NCBI RefSeq assembly: GCF_032854445.1
Contig: NC_088302.1
Coordinates: forward strand, 35,096,191-35,160,190
Source: Liolophura sinensis
Lineage: Eukaryota > Mollusca > Polyplacophora > Chitonida > Chitonidae
DNA: 64,000 nucleotides
Reading direction: 5' to 3'
Shown: one piece after another, positions 12,301-21,765 of the stretch
Position numbering within the stretch: position 1 is the first letter of the stretch
Layout of the letters: each line of letters opens with the position of its first letter
Notes under the pieces: generated by a model
What the model saw: the letters and a program-made list of their open reading frames with translations, nothing else
Databases searched by the model: none
Told to the model about the DNA's origin: nothing
Translations under genes and position numbers: made by a program

Positions 12301-15300
12301 CAACTAAAGCCAGGAGACAGGCATCAGAGATGTTTCCATCATAATCTAGGCACAGCATGTCACAGTACAGTACCCAAACCAGCTGGAAAAAAATATACAT
12401 GAGTGTTCAGTTTTATTTATTTACCTATTTGATTGGTGCTTTATGCCATACTCCTGAATTTTTTATTTTTTCGACAGCAATTTATGAATTTTATTCATTT
12501 AACTGATGTGATCAGTGTTTAACGATGTAATCCTAAGTATTTCAAGCATTCAATCACAGTCAGTTTTACGGCAGGGAACCGCAGTGCCCTTGGGTAAACC
12601 ACTGCCCTTTGCTAAATACCTGACACACCTCCTAAACCATGAAGCTGTATTTATAATTAAGCCCACACAAAATATAGTTTTGCTTAATGGGCAGAATGAC
12701 TCTTTTTTTTTTCCCCCAGCGGCCCAGTATAAATATAAAACTCACAAATCATCTATTTCATGGTCGTTGTCATATGACTGAAAAATTGTTGAGTACGACG
12801 TTAAACCCCAAGCACTCACACACTCTATTTCATGGGAAATGTGGTCAAGCAATTTTTCTTCTTAAATTCAGGTTTACTTGAAAAAAAAAAGACAGGAAAA
12901 CCATAAAAAATATCTGTCAGACAAACTAAAGAGGCAGATTTTAAATTTTATTCCAGTTTTGCATTTTTCAGTGTCAGCTCGCCCATAAAACCCACAATAA
13001 AATTGGTTTTGGATAATGTCAAAATAAGAAGAATGACAAATATTTATTTATCTCATACAAAGATGTGAATTAAAAAGTTTGCTTGATGTGACGTCAAGGT
13101 TTAATGTGTACAACAAACTTTTTTTGTAATTATTTCCTTTTTTTTTTTTTTTTTAATGTTGATTAACTCCATGCCCAGGAATGCTTCATTTATACAATGG
13201 CGTTCAGTTTGATCGGTGAAGAAAACCCATTTGTACTGAGAATCAATCGGAGATTTCTGGCCACACACATGTATGTACATTTATACAATGGCACTGAACA
13301 AAACCAGTTTGTATTAAGTCAACTGGAGATTTCCTGCCACACCCATGTCTGTACATATCTACAGAAAAAAAACACTAGAGGGGGGTGGGGATGACCAAGA
13401 GGGTAATGTTCTCTTTTTTGGGGGGGGGGGGGGGACAAATGCCCTACATTTTCAACAAGAGTCTTCATGGCAGCAGCTATGTTTTCAGATGGTTGTTTGA
13501 GTGGGCCACATTACACAGCTGCTCTTTGTAGTACATGCCACACTTATCTTATTGCATATACAACTGTTCACAATCTGTAGTCCATCCACCATTCTGACAG
13601 TATTGATCCAGTGCAGAGTGCTGTGCACGTTTTGTCCCATTCACAGAAAAACAAACACTTACCAAACACATGTGTGTATGTGTCCAGGTTGAGCTTACAA
13701 GATGTTTCCACACAACTGAACGATGATTGATTTGACATCTATAAGAAATGTTTACTATTCTTTGTTTAAATCAACTTAGTGTCCTGTATTACATACACAT
13801 TGATCATATGACAAATGTCAAATGTCTCAAAATGGCAGTATGAGATTTACAGCCACAGAATCCTGTGTATGTACTCTAAAGGACCTCAAACTTGGCCCGT
13901 AAAAGTGCTTTTTTAGAGGTAAATAAAGGTCACAACATATTATTTTTGGTGATGAAGCTTAGAATTTTACAGTAGAATATCATCCAATGTTTCAAACAAA
14001 CCTCAAAAGACCTTTCTTAAAACTCTCAGAATCAGGAAACATGGGCAAGTTAGTCTGTCATGGATAAAATTTATGGTCCTTCAGGGTATGTATGGTTTTA
14101 CGCCATACCTAAAAAAATTTACATGTGGAAGGTCTTGCAGCAGCCTGCAGATGGTCATGGGCTTTTCCCAGCTCTACCCGGTTTTCTCCCTCCATAATGC
14201 AGGCTAGAGTCATATAAGTGAAATATTCTTGCGTATTATGATTGGCATAAAACACCAATCAAATAAATAAATATCTAAATAAAAAATTATCAGTCATATG
14301 ACATGAAAAGGAGTCATCATTAGGTGTGTGTGCATATAATGATCCATGCTACCACCACTAAAGCATCATGCCAAAGACACTAGACACGAAACCCCACCCA
14401 GTCACGATATACTGACACCGGGTCACCTAGTCCCATTTCATTGCTCTAACCTCTCAGTGATAAGTGCAAAGGCAGCAACAAGTAAAGCATTTGAAGTCAT
14501 TGGCATGACCCGATTCGGGTCTGATTCCAGTTCTCTCGGCCTTAAGGCAGCCACTCTACCAGCAGGGCACTGATGTGGGCCAAATTTGAAATGCAAAAAA
14601 ACCTGCATGGTAATGATGTGTTTTGATAATTATCATGACCCTAATTGACTTCCTCTTTCATTCACATTCACACAATGATTTTCACAAAAATTTCAACTTG
14701 AATCACAACAGCCTTACTTTCTTTTAATAGTACATATATCTGAAAGCCTGACCTTAATGGCCTGTCTTTGGGAGCCTCTATGGCTCAGTTTGTTAGCGCC
14801 CCAGCGCAGCGTAATGACCCGGGAGCCTCTCGCCAATGTTGAGATACAAGGACTCACCTTTCCCTCTGCAATGAGCAGGTCTTCTCTGTCAACACATTTT
14901 GAGCTAAAAAAAAAAAACAAAGCACGCTGTACAATCAATCAGGTGTAATTACAATTTATGTATTTATTTGATTGATGTTTTACGCCGTACTCAAGAATAT
15001 TTCACTTCTACGATGGCGGCCAGCATTATAGTGGGAGGAAACTGGGCAGAGCCCAGGGGCAACCCATGACCATTCGCAGGTTGCTGGCAGACGTTACTAC
15101 AACAACAAAAAATCTCAAATTTACAGAATATTATGATAAGAAAATATGAGAGTTCTAGATTCATTTTTTACAATATTTACTTTACTTACTTAACGATGAC
15201 ATCATTCACAAACTGACTCATGACCTGTGCCTGCTCAGAAGGTGGGCCTGGTCTGAATGTGGCAGCACACAGGGGGGACAACTCTACATTGGGAACTGAA

Positions 15301-18300
15301 ACAAGTGAAAGTAGGGTGTGGCATTGTTTGGTCTTAGTAATAATGCATAATACATTCTTTACCACAACAACACTTGGTGATTAGCATAATTATTATATTA
15401 AATTCCACAACAGCTTTGTCAATTTGATCACAAGGAAATGGTTTTAGAATTATTCCCAACATCAAGGAAAAATGTCGTTGAACAAATAAGGCAGAATCTG
15501 GAGGTCTGTTTATTTATTTATTTGATTAATGTTTTATGCTGAACTTAAGAATATTTCACAGCGGCCAATGTTATGGTGGGAGGAAACCGAGCAGAGCCCA
15601 GGGGAAACCCACATACATCCGCATGTTGCTGGCAGATCTTCCAACGTACGCCCACTGGAGATTTAAGATTAAAATCACAACATTTACCTATGAATCCCAA
15701 CTTTGGTTCCTCAGCTTTGGGATTGGTAAGCTCCTGAAAGACAAGTCAAAATAACTTTCACGTACAAGCCAAAACTTACAAAATTGTGCAAAACTTTTAA
15801 CATTTCAAGGGCATTCAAAGTTTGTTGTTTTATCTTTTGGCTTACCTAAATCACAAAGAGAAAAAGATATTATCTTTCACAAAAATATTATCATAATGTT
15901 TTTGTGTTACACTCGCTGCTGAATTCTAATTTTAAATAGACTAGAAAATAAAGACTGTTGTACTTTTGCAGCAAAAAGCTGTGGCTCATACCCCAATTAT
16001 CAAAATTGGGCTCATATGCCAACATCAACTTTACCACAATTTTTAACACCTCTTATACATCCTGTATTTCCTGTTTCAGCTACCTAGAAGTGAGCGTGTC
16101 AACCTGCAGACGGCCGTGGGTTTTGACCAGGCTATGTCCGGTTTCCTACCAACATAAACCGTCATCGTGAGTGAACATGTGTAACTTACCGCCTTCACTC
16201 CGCATAGGACTGTTGTGTTTCCTAGCTTCACCAGAGCTGAACCCTCTGCCGTTCCAATGGAACCTTCAACATTAGGACATGCAACATAATATAGAAATAT
16301 GTTGCCCTCTCATGATTTATTCACTTGGTAGTGTTTTATGCTGTACTCAAGAGGTATTTCACTTAGAGTATGACAGCGGCCGGCACTATGGTGGGAGGAA
16401 ATCGAGAAGAGCTGGGGAGAAACCCTCGACCATCCACAGCTTGCTGGCAGACGAACCAATTTTGCATACACACTACTAGTAACATTCGATCACCATGGCA
16501 ACATAATACCTACAACACCAGGTGCCACAGTAGATCATGCCATACACGTAAATCTTTGTATACTTTGCAAAATGGACAAACAGTGCAAGATGGAACACTT
16601 CTGTTTCTTTACATCACAAATGAAGGTTTGGGTGAGACTAAGTGAGGGTTTTTGGATACTAACACAGTAAGAAGACATAATTTTACACACGGTAGGTTGG
16701 TGAGGGGCACCCATGAACTGACACGTTAAAGATTTGCAGAAAAGACACTAGCAATTAGTGTAAAACCATGTCCTCAGTCAGCTTTGCCTGCACCAATGTT
16801 AACCCATCAGGCTCTGAATTGCTGATTTGACTTATTGAAATCAAAATCTGTATCTTTTTCCTCTTTACAAGAGAAATTCTGTATCATGTAAACCAAGAAA
16901 TTTCTCTCTCTGATGATTAAAAGAAACCAGTCAGAAACAAAAAACAACAACTATAAACAAATGACGGAATTGTTTTACTTACCCACATTAAGAATGGTGT
17001 GTCTGACTTCACCCAACTCTCGTCCATCCGGCCGAACATCTTTTCTCCTGCAAAAAAAGGAACATAGAAATCTCTATTGAGATGTTAATCATGTAATTTA
17101 GTTTAGTTTGAATCTTTGGAAGCTGAATCTTTAGTAACTTCAATTTTTCCAATTTTTGGCCTGCTATTTTAAGCCAACATACATGTAGCAGGAATATTCA
17201 GTTTCTTTTTTCTCACACGGTTAGACCTTTTAATGAACAACATGCTCATATCTTTACCTTTTCAAAAAGCTTTGAAAGAAAAGTAATAGTGCTTTAAGCA
17301 CAACCAATTAGAAATTCTACAACCAGAAACTAAGCAATGTTGAGTAGTTTTCAATTTTTATTTAAAGTGAACATATACTCTGCCACTACATACACAGAGA
17401 AAAAATAATATAGGACACAGTTATCATAGAAAAGTATGTAAAAAATTCTATAAAGTTTTTGAAAGTCGAGAAGATGAAGTTTAGCATTGGGGACATGACA
17501 CTGACGAACAATTCACTCTGAGAAGCCATATCTAGAAGCCCTGATGGACCTGGCCAATCACTAGCGTGAAAGCGTCACAAATAATTGGCTGTCCAACGTC
17601 AAAAATCCTATAAGTTCTCGATTGTCAGCAGGTGTGGATAATGGATAGCTGGAGGAAACCATCTCAGGAGAATGGTCGCAGAAGTCAGTGAAGAAAATAA
17701 TAGTGACTTTGTATTATTTTTTCAGATTTATAATGAAAATATCTTCCCAAAATCTGAATGAAACAGTCTGTTATCAATGAGAAAGTCCTGCTATGTTCGG
17801 ATGAATTCCCTGAAGTCGGTACAGCAAGCTAGCCAAATGCTTACACCCATGCAGGATGAGCAAGACCACTAAAACATGACACTTGTGTCCACGAACATCT
17901 CCCTAAACGAGCGCAAAACTAAAAGAAAAAACACCGGCCCTTTGAACAGAGAACAGAGCTGATACTCTTTGGTTGGGTATACGCGTTTTTGTTCGTATTT
18001 TCTCATTGTCACATTGTTTATACCAAATGGTACGGGAGAGCTCCTAGGTTTTACAATGTCACTCTAGATAGCTATAAGATGGCAAAATGGCGTGACCAAA
18101 TGAGTGGGGATGTACTGATGACTGCTTGCTCTTTATTTTGTTAATACGTGGTGGAGAATTTTAAAAATATTTTTAGAACATTTCTGGAATACTACTTTTG
18201 TTAAGTACTTCAGCTCTAGTGGCTGACTTTATGTTCTCTTTATGTAAATAACCAGCAGCACCAGGTACATCAAGCACTCAAGAATATTTCACTTATACGA

Positions 18301-20771
18301 CAACTCCCAGCATTACGGTGGAAGGAAAACCGGGCAGAACCTGGAGGAAACCCATGACCATCCGCAGGTTGCTTAAAACTTTCAGATCATTCAAGATATT
18401 TGTAAAATAAACTCTGATCCATATATGAGCAGATGAACTCACCAAAAACTTTCTGTAATATTCAAGTGGCTGTGCAGTTCTGAAAAAAGAAATCAACAAA
18501 ACAGTGAAACAGGATTTTGATTACAATTGATAAGTTGGAGTAATTTGATTGATTGTTTGACTGATTGATTATTTAACACCATACTCAAGACTTTTTCATT
18601 AAAACTTATACAATACAATTCACTTTTGCAGATGGAGGTAAATTGATAAGATAATGTAGTGACTCCAGCAGGCTTACAAATTAGAGAACCAATTTATTTA
18701 CTCCGACTGTTGTGACAGAGGTCAGTTTCATCAGTTGGTTGCTTTCATCGGTTTTACAGGGTCTTAACATCACTTCTAACATCATCTCGGTCCTATCCAT
18801 GACCCCTTATAGAAGGCTAGATCCAATGTGCTGCCTCACTGGAAAACCATGCCAAAGACACAAGACACAACGTCTGGCATATTTCTATCATGTCGCCTGC
18901 CTTGATAAACTATGCTGAAGACTTAACTCAGCTGGACACTCTGTTGTTGGATTACATGCTTTGACAACTTAGAAACCAAAGATAATCTCAAAATCAATCT
19001 TCGGTTATCTGAAAGCCCCACAACTTCCGAGGTCTAGGCAGCTCCTTTGGCTGGGATGCTAGATTCGCTGCCTTAAGACCACAAAACTATATATGGCATA
19101 CTGCCAAAAGGGATCTAGGTGCGGGATTGGCTTTGCACACATTACCACGTGAGATCTGTAATACTGGAGCATAGACTGTGAACGAGAATTTCTGACTCAT
19201 GTGGTATGCCTGGCTGAGAAAAGCCAATAGTTCAGCTATAAACTTCAAATAACAGTGAAGAATGGTGTAAACCTTTTCTCAGTGGTGCAAAAGTTTTTTC
19301 CGCAGTGTAAACCTTTCCACCACAGAGAAAAGCTTTCTCCATAGCATTAACTTTTCCTCAACGGTGGAAAGGTTTTTTCTGTGGTCTAAAGCTTGGAAAA
19401 AAAGCCATGGAAACCCACATGAGATATTCACCACCTTTCATTTGACGAACATACACTTCCTGGGATGCCTGGGATTCATAATGATAATTAAACACTGTAA
19501 CTGAGTACAATATGTTACAAATTTCAAAATGGCTCTAAGGAGCTACCATAGAGAGGCCTGTTTATCACACCATCCTCCCATACTTTTAATTACTAAAAAC
19601 TGCCTAGAACTCATCTTCGGCTATCTGTCAGGCCAGAGCTTCTAGGGCCTAGAGCTAGGATAGTAGTTTTTCTACCCCTGGTTATGTCTCTTTACAGCCC
19701 TAGGCTATGTTTAGACTGATCTGGAATGAATGAATGAATGAATGCTTGGGGTTTAACATCATACTTAACAATTTTTCAGTCAATAGGGGTGTGTAATATA
19801 CTGTGTCTTCTTATACCAAGGTGAGTGCTGCCACCACTGAAATATCATTCCAGATATGACACCCGCCCAGTCACATTTTACTGACACCTGATCAACCAGT
19901 CCTGTTTCCTTGCTCTAACCTCTCAATACTGAGCCGCTAGGCGAGGCAGCAACAGGTACCATTTTTAAAGTCTTTGGTATTCCCGGGTCTGTCGACTTCG
20001 AGTGAGTGAGTGAGTGAGTGAGTGAGTGCTTGGGATTTAACGTCGTACTCAACAATTTTTCAGTCATACGACGACGAAGGAATCCTTAGGGTGCATGTAC
20101 ATGTAATGTGCCTTCTTGTTGCAGGACGGATTTCCACCATTCTTTTATTTAGTGCTGCTTCACTGAGACGACTTACCGAAGGCAAGTAAGCCGCCCCACC
20201 CGAGCCATTATACTGATACGGGTCAACCAGTCGTTGCACTATCCCCTTTCATGCTGAACGCTAAGCGAGGAAGTTACAACTTCCTCTTTTAAAGTCTTAG
20301 GTGTGACTCGATCAAGGATTGATCCTGGATCTACCAGTCCCGAAGCACCTGTCGACTTCGAGGCAGACGTTCTAACCATTAGGCCACCGAAGCGCGGTCC
20401 AGGACATATGTGGTCAAAAGATCACCAACCAAATTTTCGTAATCACTCTGGCTTATAGCTTTTTCGCCGTAGAAATGTATTTACTAAGTTTTGCAGGTTT
20501 GGGTATAGCTGGCCCAGCATAACATGTTTACACTAAATTCGCCTCTATAAATCTATGTCAAGCATTATTTCTGGTCCAGATTTCGCGACCTCGCAGACTG
20601 TTTAAACAGCAATTCAAAAAAAAAACACAGAAAGTCCCTGTGATGAACAATCATATGGTACGCGTCAAAAACAAGTGCCATGTTGATGACAGTTAAATAA
20701 ATAGCAGAAAAGACAACAAAAACAGTGGTTTAATTTCACTGCACGTATACTCACTTGAACTGGTCCGCCAA
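9261..20771 (-). CDS. EXOSC8: Exosome complex component RRP43 (EXOSC8), 11 coding exons
   Basis: RNase PH-fold subunit of the hexameric ring of the RNA exosome, which processes and degrades RNA in nucleus and cytoplasm. In animals the subunit is structural. Coding exons in transcript order: 20755-20771, 18443-18479, 16983-17047, 16190-16263, 15688-15733, 15190-15295, 14858-14903, 12286-12382, 11698-11818, 10367-10470, 9261-9373. Phases match at every junction once one extra base in exon 3 is allowed for, giving 825 nt or about 274 residues; human EXOSC8 has 276. Recognised stretches include [56 protein letters not shown] and ADPTNEEES. The expected start reads TTG, in the context ATTGGCGGAC. 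The gene is head to head with ALG5. Confidence 0.95.
10367..10470 (-). CDS. EXOSC8: EXOSC8 exon 10
   Basis: Encodes [17 protein letters not shown] and KLCAVHKPG, matching the human IVDPTGEEE and CCLHKPGG blocks. The donor is CCAG/GTCTGA and the acceptor TTTCAG. Phase 2 in, phase 1 out. Confidence 0.95.
10885..10947 (+). repeat. SINE family A tail fragment
   Basis: Only the 3' end is present: TCGTATAAGTGAAATATCCT, then GTGAAACACCAATCAAATAA and an AATA tail. It lies in an EXOSC8 intron, opposite to the gene. Confidence 0.8.
11698..11818 (-). CDS. EXOSC8: EXOSC8 exon 9
   Basis: Encodes [15 protein letters not shown] and [16 protein letters not shown], matching the human QLPEVTINEET and NIRTHPVATSFAVF blocks. 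The donor is GAAGA/GTAAGT and the acceptor TTCACAG. Confidence 0.95.
12286..12382 (-). CDS. EXOSC8: EXOSC8 exon 8
   Basis: Encodes [20 protein letters not shown] and then [12 protein letters not shown], nearly identical to the human block. The donor is A/GTGAGT and the acceptor TTTTTTCCAG. Starts in phase 0. Confidence 0.96.
12411..12467 (-). repeat. SINE family A tail fragment
   Basis: TTTATTTATTT followed by GATTGGTGCTTTATGCCATA is the reverse complement of the family A 3' end. It lies just outside EXOSC8 exon 8. Confidence 0.7.
12767..12825 (+). repeat. SINE family B tail fragment
   Basis: Carries GTCATATGACTGAAAAATTG, then GAGTACGACGTTAAACCCCA and AGCACTCACACACT, the 3' end of family B in forward orientation. 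Confidence 0.8.
13898..14040 (+). repeat. Dispersed repeat family C, copy 1
   Basis: Contains GTAAAAGTGCTTTTTTAGAG, then TATTATTTTTGGTG, then AATATCATCC and CAAACAAACCTCAAAAGACC, in the same order as other copies in this window. No tRNA-like head or inverted ends are visible. Confidence 0.55.
14118..14285 (+). repeat. SINE family A copy (core and tail)
   Basis: GGAAGGTCTTGCAGCAGCC, TCCCTCCATAATGCAGGC and TATAAGTGAAATATTCTTG appear in family order, followed by an AAATAAATAAAT tail. The head is missing. Confidence 0.85.
14291..14575 (-). repeat. SINE family B copy, diverged
   Basis: Shares blocks with the fuller copies near 20 kb: CTACCACCACTAAAGCATCA, GATATACTGACACCGGGTCA, TTGCTCTAACCTCTCAGTG. 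The head end (near 14540-14575) reads as a tRNA-like A box on the - strand (GCTGGTAGAGTGGCTGCC). Confidence 0.7.
14769..14850 (+). repeat. SINE family A head-only fragment
   Basis: GGGAGCCTCTATGGCTCAGT followed by TAGCGCCCCAGCGCAGCGTA is the tRNA-like head of family A without core or tail. It ends next to the EXOSC8 exon 7 donor at 14857. Confidence 0.8.
14858..14903 (-). CDS. EXOSC8: EXOSC8 exon 7
   Basis: Short exon encoding [15 protein letters not shown], equivalent to the human SQIIQKEDLCISPGK. The donor is AAAG/GTGAGT. The acceptor follows a long T run. A SINE-A head fragment ends only a few bases beyond the donor. Confidence 0.93.
14956..15092 (-). repeat. SINE family A copy
   Basis: Reverse-strand tail and core: TTTATTTGATTGATGTTTTA, ACTCAAGAATATTTCACTTC, GTGGGAGGAAACTGGGCAGA. 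The head is absent. EXOSC8 intron 6. Confidence 0.87.
15190..15295 (-). CDS. EXOSC8: EXOSC8 exon 6
   Basis: Encodes [20 protein letters not shown] and [14 protein letters not shown], matching the human PNVDLPPLCSSRFRSGPP region. The donor is TTAA/GTAAGT and the acceptor TTTCAG. Confidence 0.95.
15508..15655 (-). repeat. SINE family A copy
   Basis: Reverse-strand copy with GGTGGGAGGAAACCGAGCAG and GTTGCTGGCAGATCTTCC after a TTTATTTATTTATTT tail. It ends about 30 bp from EXOSC8 exon 5. Confidence 0.87.
15688..15733 (-). CDS. EXOSC8: EXOSC8 exon 5
   Basis: Encodes [15 protein letters not shown], the equivalent of EFAAPSTDAPDKGYV in human. The donor is ATAG/GTAAAT and the acceptor GTCTTTCAG. 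Confidence 0.92.
16097..16172 (+). repeat. SINE family A core fragment
   Basis: TCAACCTGCAGACGGCCGTG, then GGCTATGTCCGGTTTCCTAC is a diverged piece of the family A central domain, close to the EXOSC8 exon 4 donor. Confidence 0.65.
16190..16263 (-). CDS. EXOSC8: EXOSC8 exon 4
   Basis: Encodes [20 protein letters not shown] and GVKA, highly conserved with the human [20 protein letters not shown]. The donor is GGCG/GTAAGT. The acceptor AG is preceded by a good branch-point-like TCCTAAT. Confidence 0.95.
16315..16457 (-). repeat. SINE family A copy
   Basis: Reverse-strand tail and core (GTGTTTTATGCTGTACTCAA, GGTGGGAGGAAATCGAGAAG, GCTTGCTGGCAGACG) with moderate divergence. EXOSC8 intron 3. Confidence 0.82.
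16983..17047 (-). CDS. EXOSC8: EXOSC8 exon 3, with an apparent +1 base
   Basis: Encodes [18 protein letters not shown], matching the human [11 protein letters not shown] block. The exon is 65 nt, while its neighbours' phases require 64. One A too many in the AAAA run (TTTT at 17041-17044 on the + strand) explains this. Splice sites are canonical (TTTTTTTGCAG and GTAAGT). Confidence 0.92.
18277..18373 (-). repeat. SINE family A fragment
   Basis: CTCAAGAATATTTCACTTAT, GGTGGAAGGAAAACCGGGCA and CATCCGCAGGTTGC match the family core. It lies just beyond the EXOSC8 exon 2 donor. Confidence 0.8.
18443..18479 (-). CDS. EXOSC8: EXOSC8 exon 2
   Basis: Encodes [12 protein letters not shown], matching human TVEPLEYYRRFL. 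The acceptor is TTTTTTCAG and the donor TTTG/GTGAGT. Confidence 0.94.
19725..20002 (-). repeat. SINE family B copy B1, part 1, interrupted by a later insertion
   Basis: Starts with a GAATGAATGAATGAATG tail and TGGGGTTTAACATCATACTT, then the family blocks CTGCCACCACTGAAATATCA and GCGAGGCAGCAACAGGTACC, up to CTGTCGACTTCGAG at 19989-20002. Its head continues at 20349-20397 after the nested copy B2. Confidence 0.75.
20003..20348 (-). repeat. SINE family B copy B2, nested inside B1
   Basis: Begins with a GAGT-repeat tail (TGAGTGAGTGAGTGAGTG) and GGGATTTAACGTCGTACTCA, then the complete body (TCATACGACGACGAAGGAAT, AGTAAGCCGCCCCACCCG) to TCCCGAAGCAC. It is flanked by the 14-bp direct repeat CTGTCGACTTCGAG at 19989-20002 and 20349-20362, which marks it as an insertion into B1. 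Confidence 0.8.
20349..20397 (-). repeat. SINE family B copy B1, part 2 (tRNA-like head)
   Basis: Read on the - strand this starts CGGTGGCCTAATGGTTAGAA, a good tRNA-type A-box region, followed by CGTCTGCCTCGAAGTCGAC. It is the displaced head of B1. Confidence 0.72.
20755..20771 (-). CDS. EXOSC8: EXOSC8 exon 1 (start region)
   Basis: Seventeen bases encode ADQFK after the initiator, equivalent to human MAAGFK, with the donor TTCAA/GTGAGT in the same phase as the human exon. The first codon reads TTG (revcomp of 20769-20771) within ATTGGCGG. One T fewer would give ATGGCGG. No ATG lies in frame between an upstream TAA and the donor. Confidence 0.75.
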
Positions 20772-21717
20772 TAGCGGTGGGTCTACTTAAATTTCTACGG
20801 AAGCGGACAACGGAGTTAATATCCTTCATTCATGCTGAGATTAAGAGACGTCTGTCTTAATCCCAGATTCATGAGCACTTTTTTAGAACAAAGATGGTCG
20901 AATGGTGATGGAAATAATGTAGTTCTTTACTTTCTACCTTTGTACATCTCCATTCATCAATCTGAATCATGCATGTGGGGGGGGGGGATGCAATTTGACA
21001 CCATACAATGTCTTCAACTTCAACACCGTCAGATTTGTGATGTGTTTGTTTTCACTTTCAAAAATGTTGTTATAAATACAGCAGTATGCATATAGAATTA
21101 ACAGAAACATATATTTTTCCTTATTTATTTAAAACAATGAAGTACACAAAGCCATCTGAAAAATATGCTTCACATAAAATCAATCAGCTGACTACAAACA
21201 GCTTGTTCACCAGCTAGTGCGCGGACTGTTGGTCAAGCAGGCGCCTGGATTAGCTGACAGCATGGAAGAGAGAGTGGGTGAGTGAGAGAGAGATTGAGTG
21301 CTTGAGGTTGAACGTCGTACTGAACAATTTTTCAGTTTTAATCCACTTTCTAAATGACATCTATACCTATCTAATTTTTCAGTCATATGACGACGAAGGA
21401 AACCAGTCGTTGCACTACTATCCCGCTTCATGCTGATCCCAGCATGGAAGAAGAATAGAATCTGTTCTACCTCCATGCTGACAGTAAACAAACCCACGTG
21501 GATGCCACATGGCGAGCAGTGAAGTCACCACACGGAAGTGTAAACGGGCTTCTCATTGGATTACTCTCTTTGACTGACCAACCGGAGCTCGCTTTACATC
21601 AACGGGCACCTGGAGAGAGCATCCGGCGGACATTCTGCAAGTTGATGCAAAGACTGATGAAAGTTAAATGATTCTAGTGTATTTAGTCGACGTTGTTTAG
21701 ATGGATTTGTGTTTTTC
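20772..21717. promoter_or_regulatory. Divergent EXOSC8/ALG5 promoter interval
   Basis: About 0.95 kb separates the two start codons, which point away from each other, so both promoters must lie here or in 5' UTR introns. I see no confident TATA box. The interval contains a G run (about 20978-20986) and a SINE-B fragment at 21275-21436. In human the same two genes are also a divergent pair. A shared promoter is inferred. Confidence 0.55.
21275..21436 (-). repeat. SINE family B fragment with internal insertion
   Basis: The tail GAGTGCTTGAGGTTGAACGT and CGTACTGAACAATTTTTCAG is separated from TCATATGACGACGAAGGAAA by about 43 unrelated bases bounded by AATTTTTCAG on both sides. It sits inside the divergent promoter interval. 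Confidence 0.75.
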
Positions 21718-21765
21718 ATGTTACTGGGATGGCTCCTGGCCTTCATTGTTATAGTAGCTGTCATT
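21718..21765 (+). CDS. ALG5: ALG5 exon 1 (signal anchor)
   Basis: ATG at 21718 followed by LLGWLLAFIVIVAVI, a hydrophobic membrane anchor as in human ALG5. The donor is ATT/GTAAGT and the exon ends in phase 0. An ATG at 21701 is in another frame. Confidence 0.88.

Noticed and set aside
19258..19400. Quasi-repeats of AAACCTTTTC and AAAAGCTTTC
   Set aside because: Similarity is loose and the period irregular; not supportable as a defined repeat by eye.
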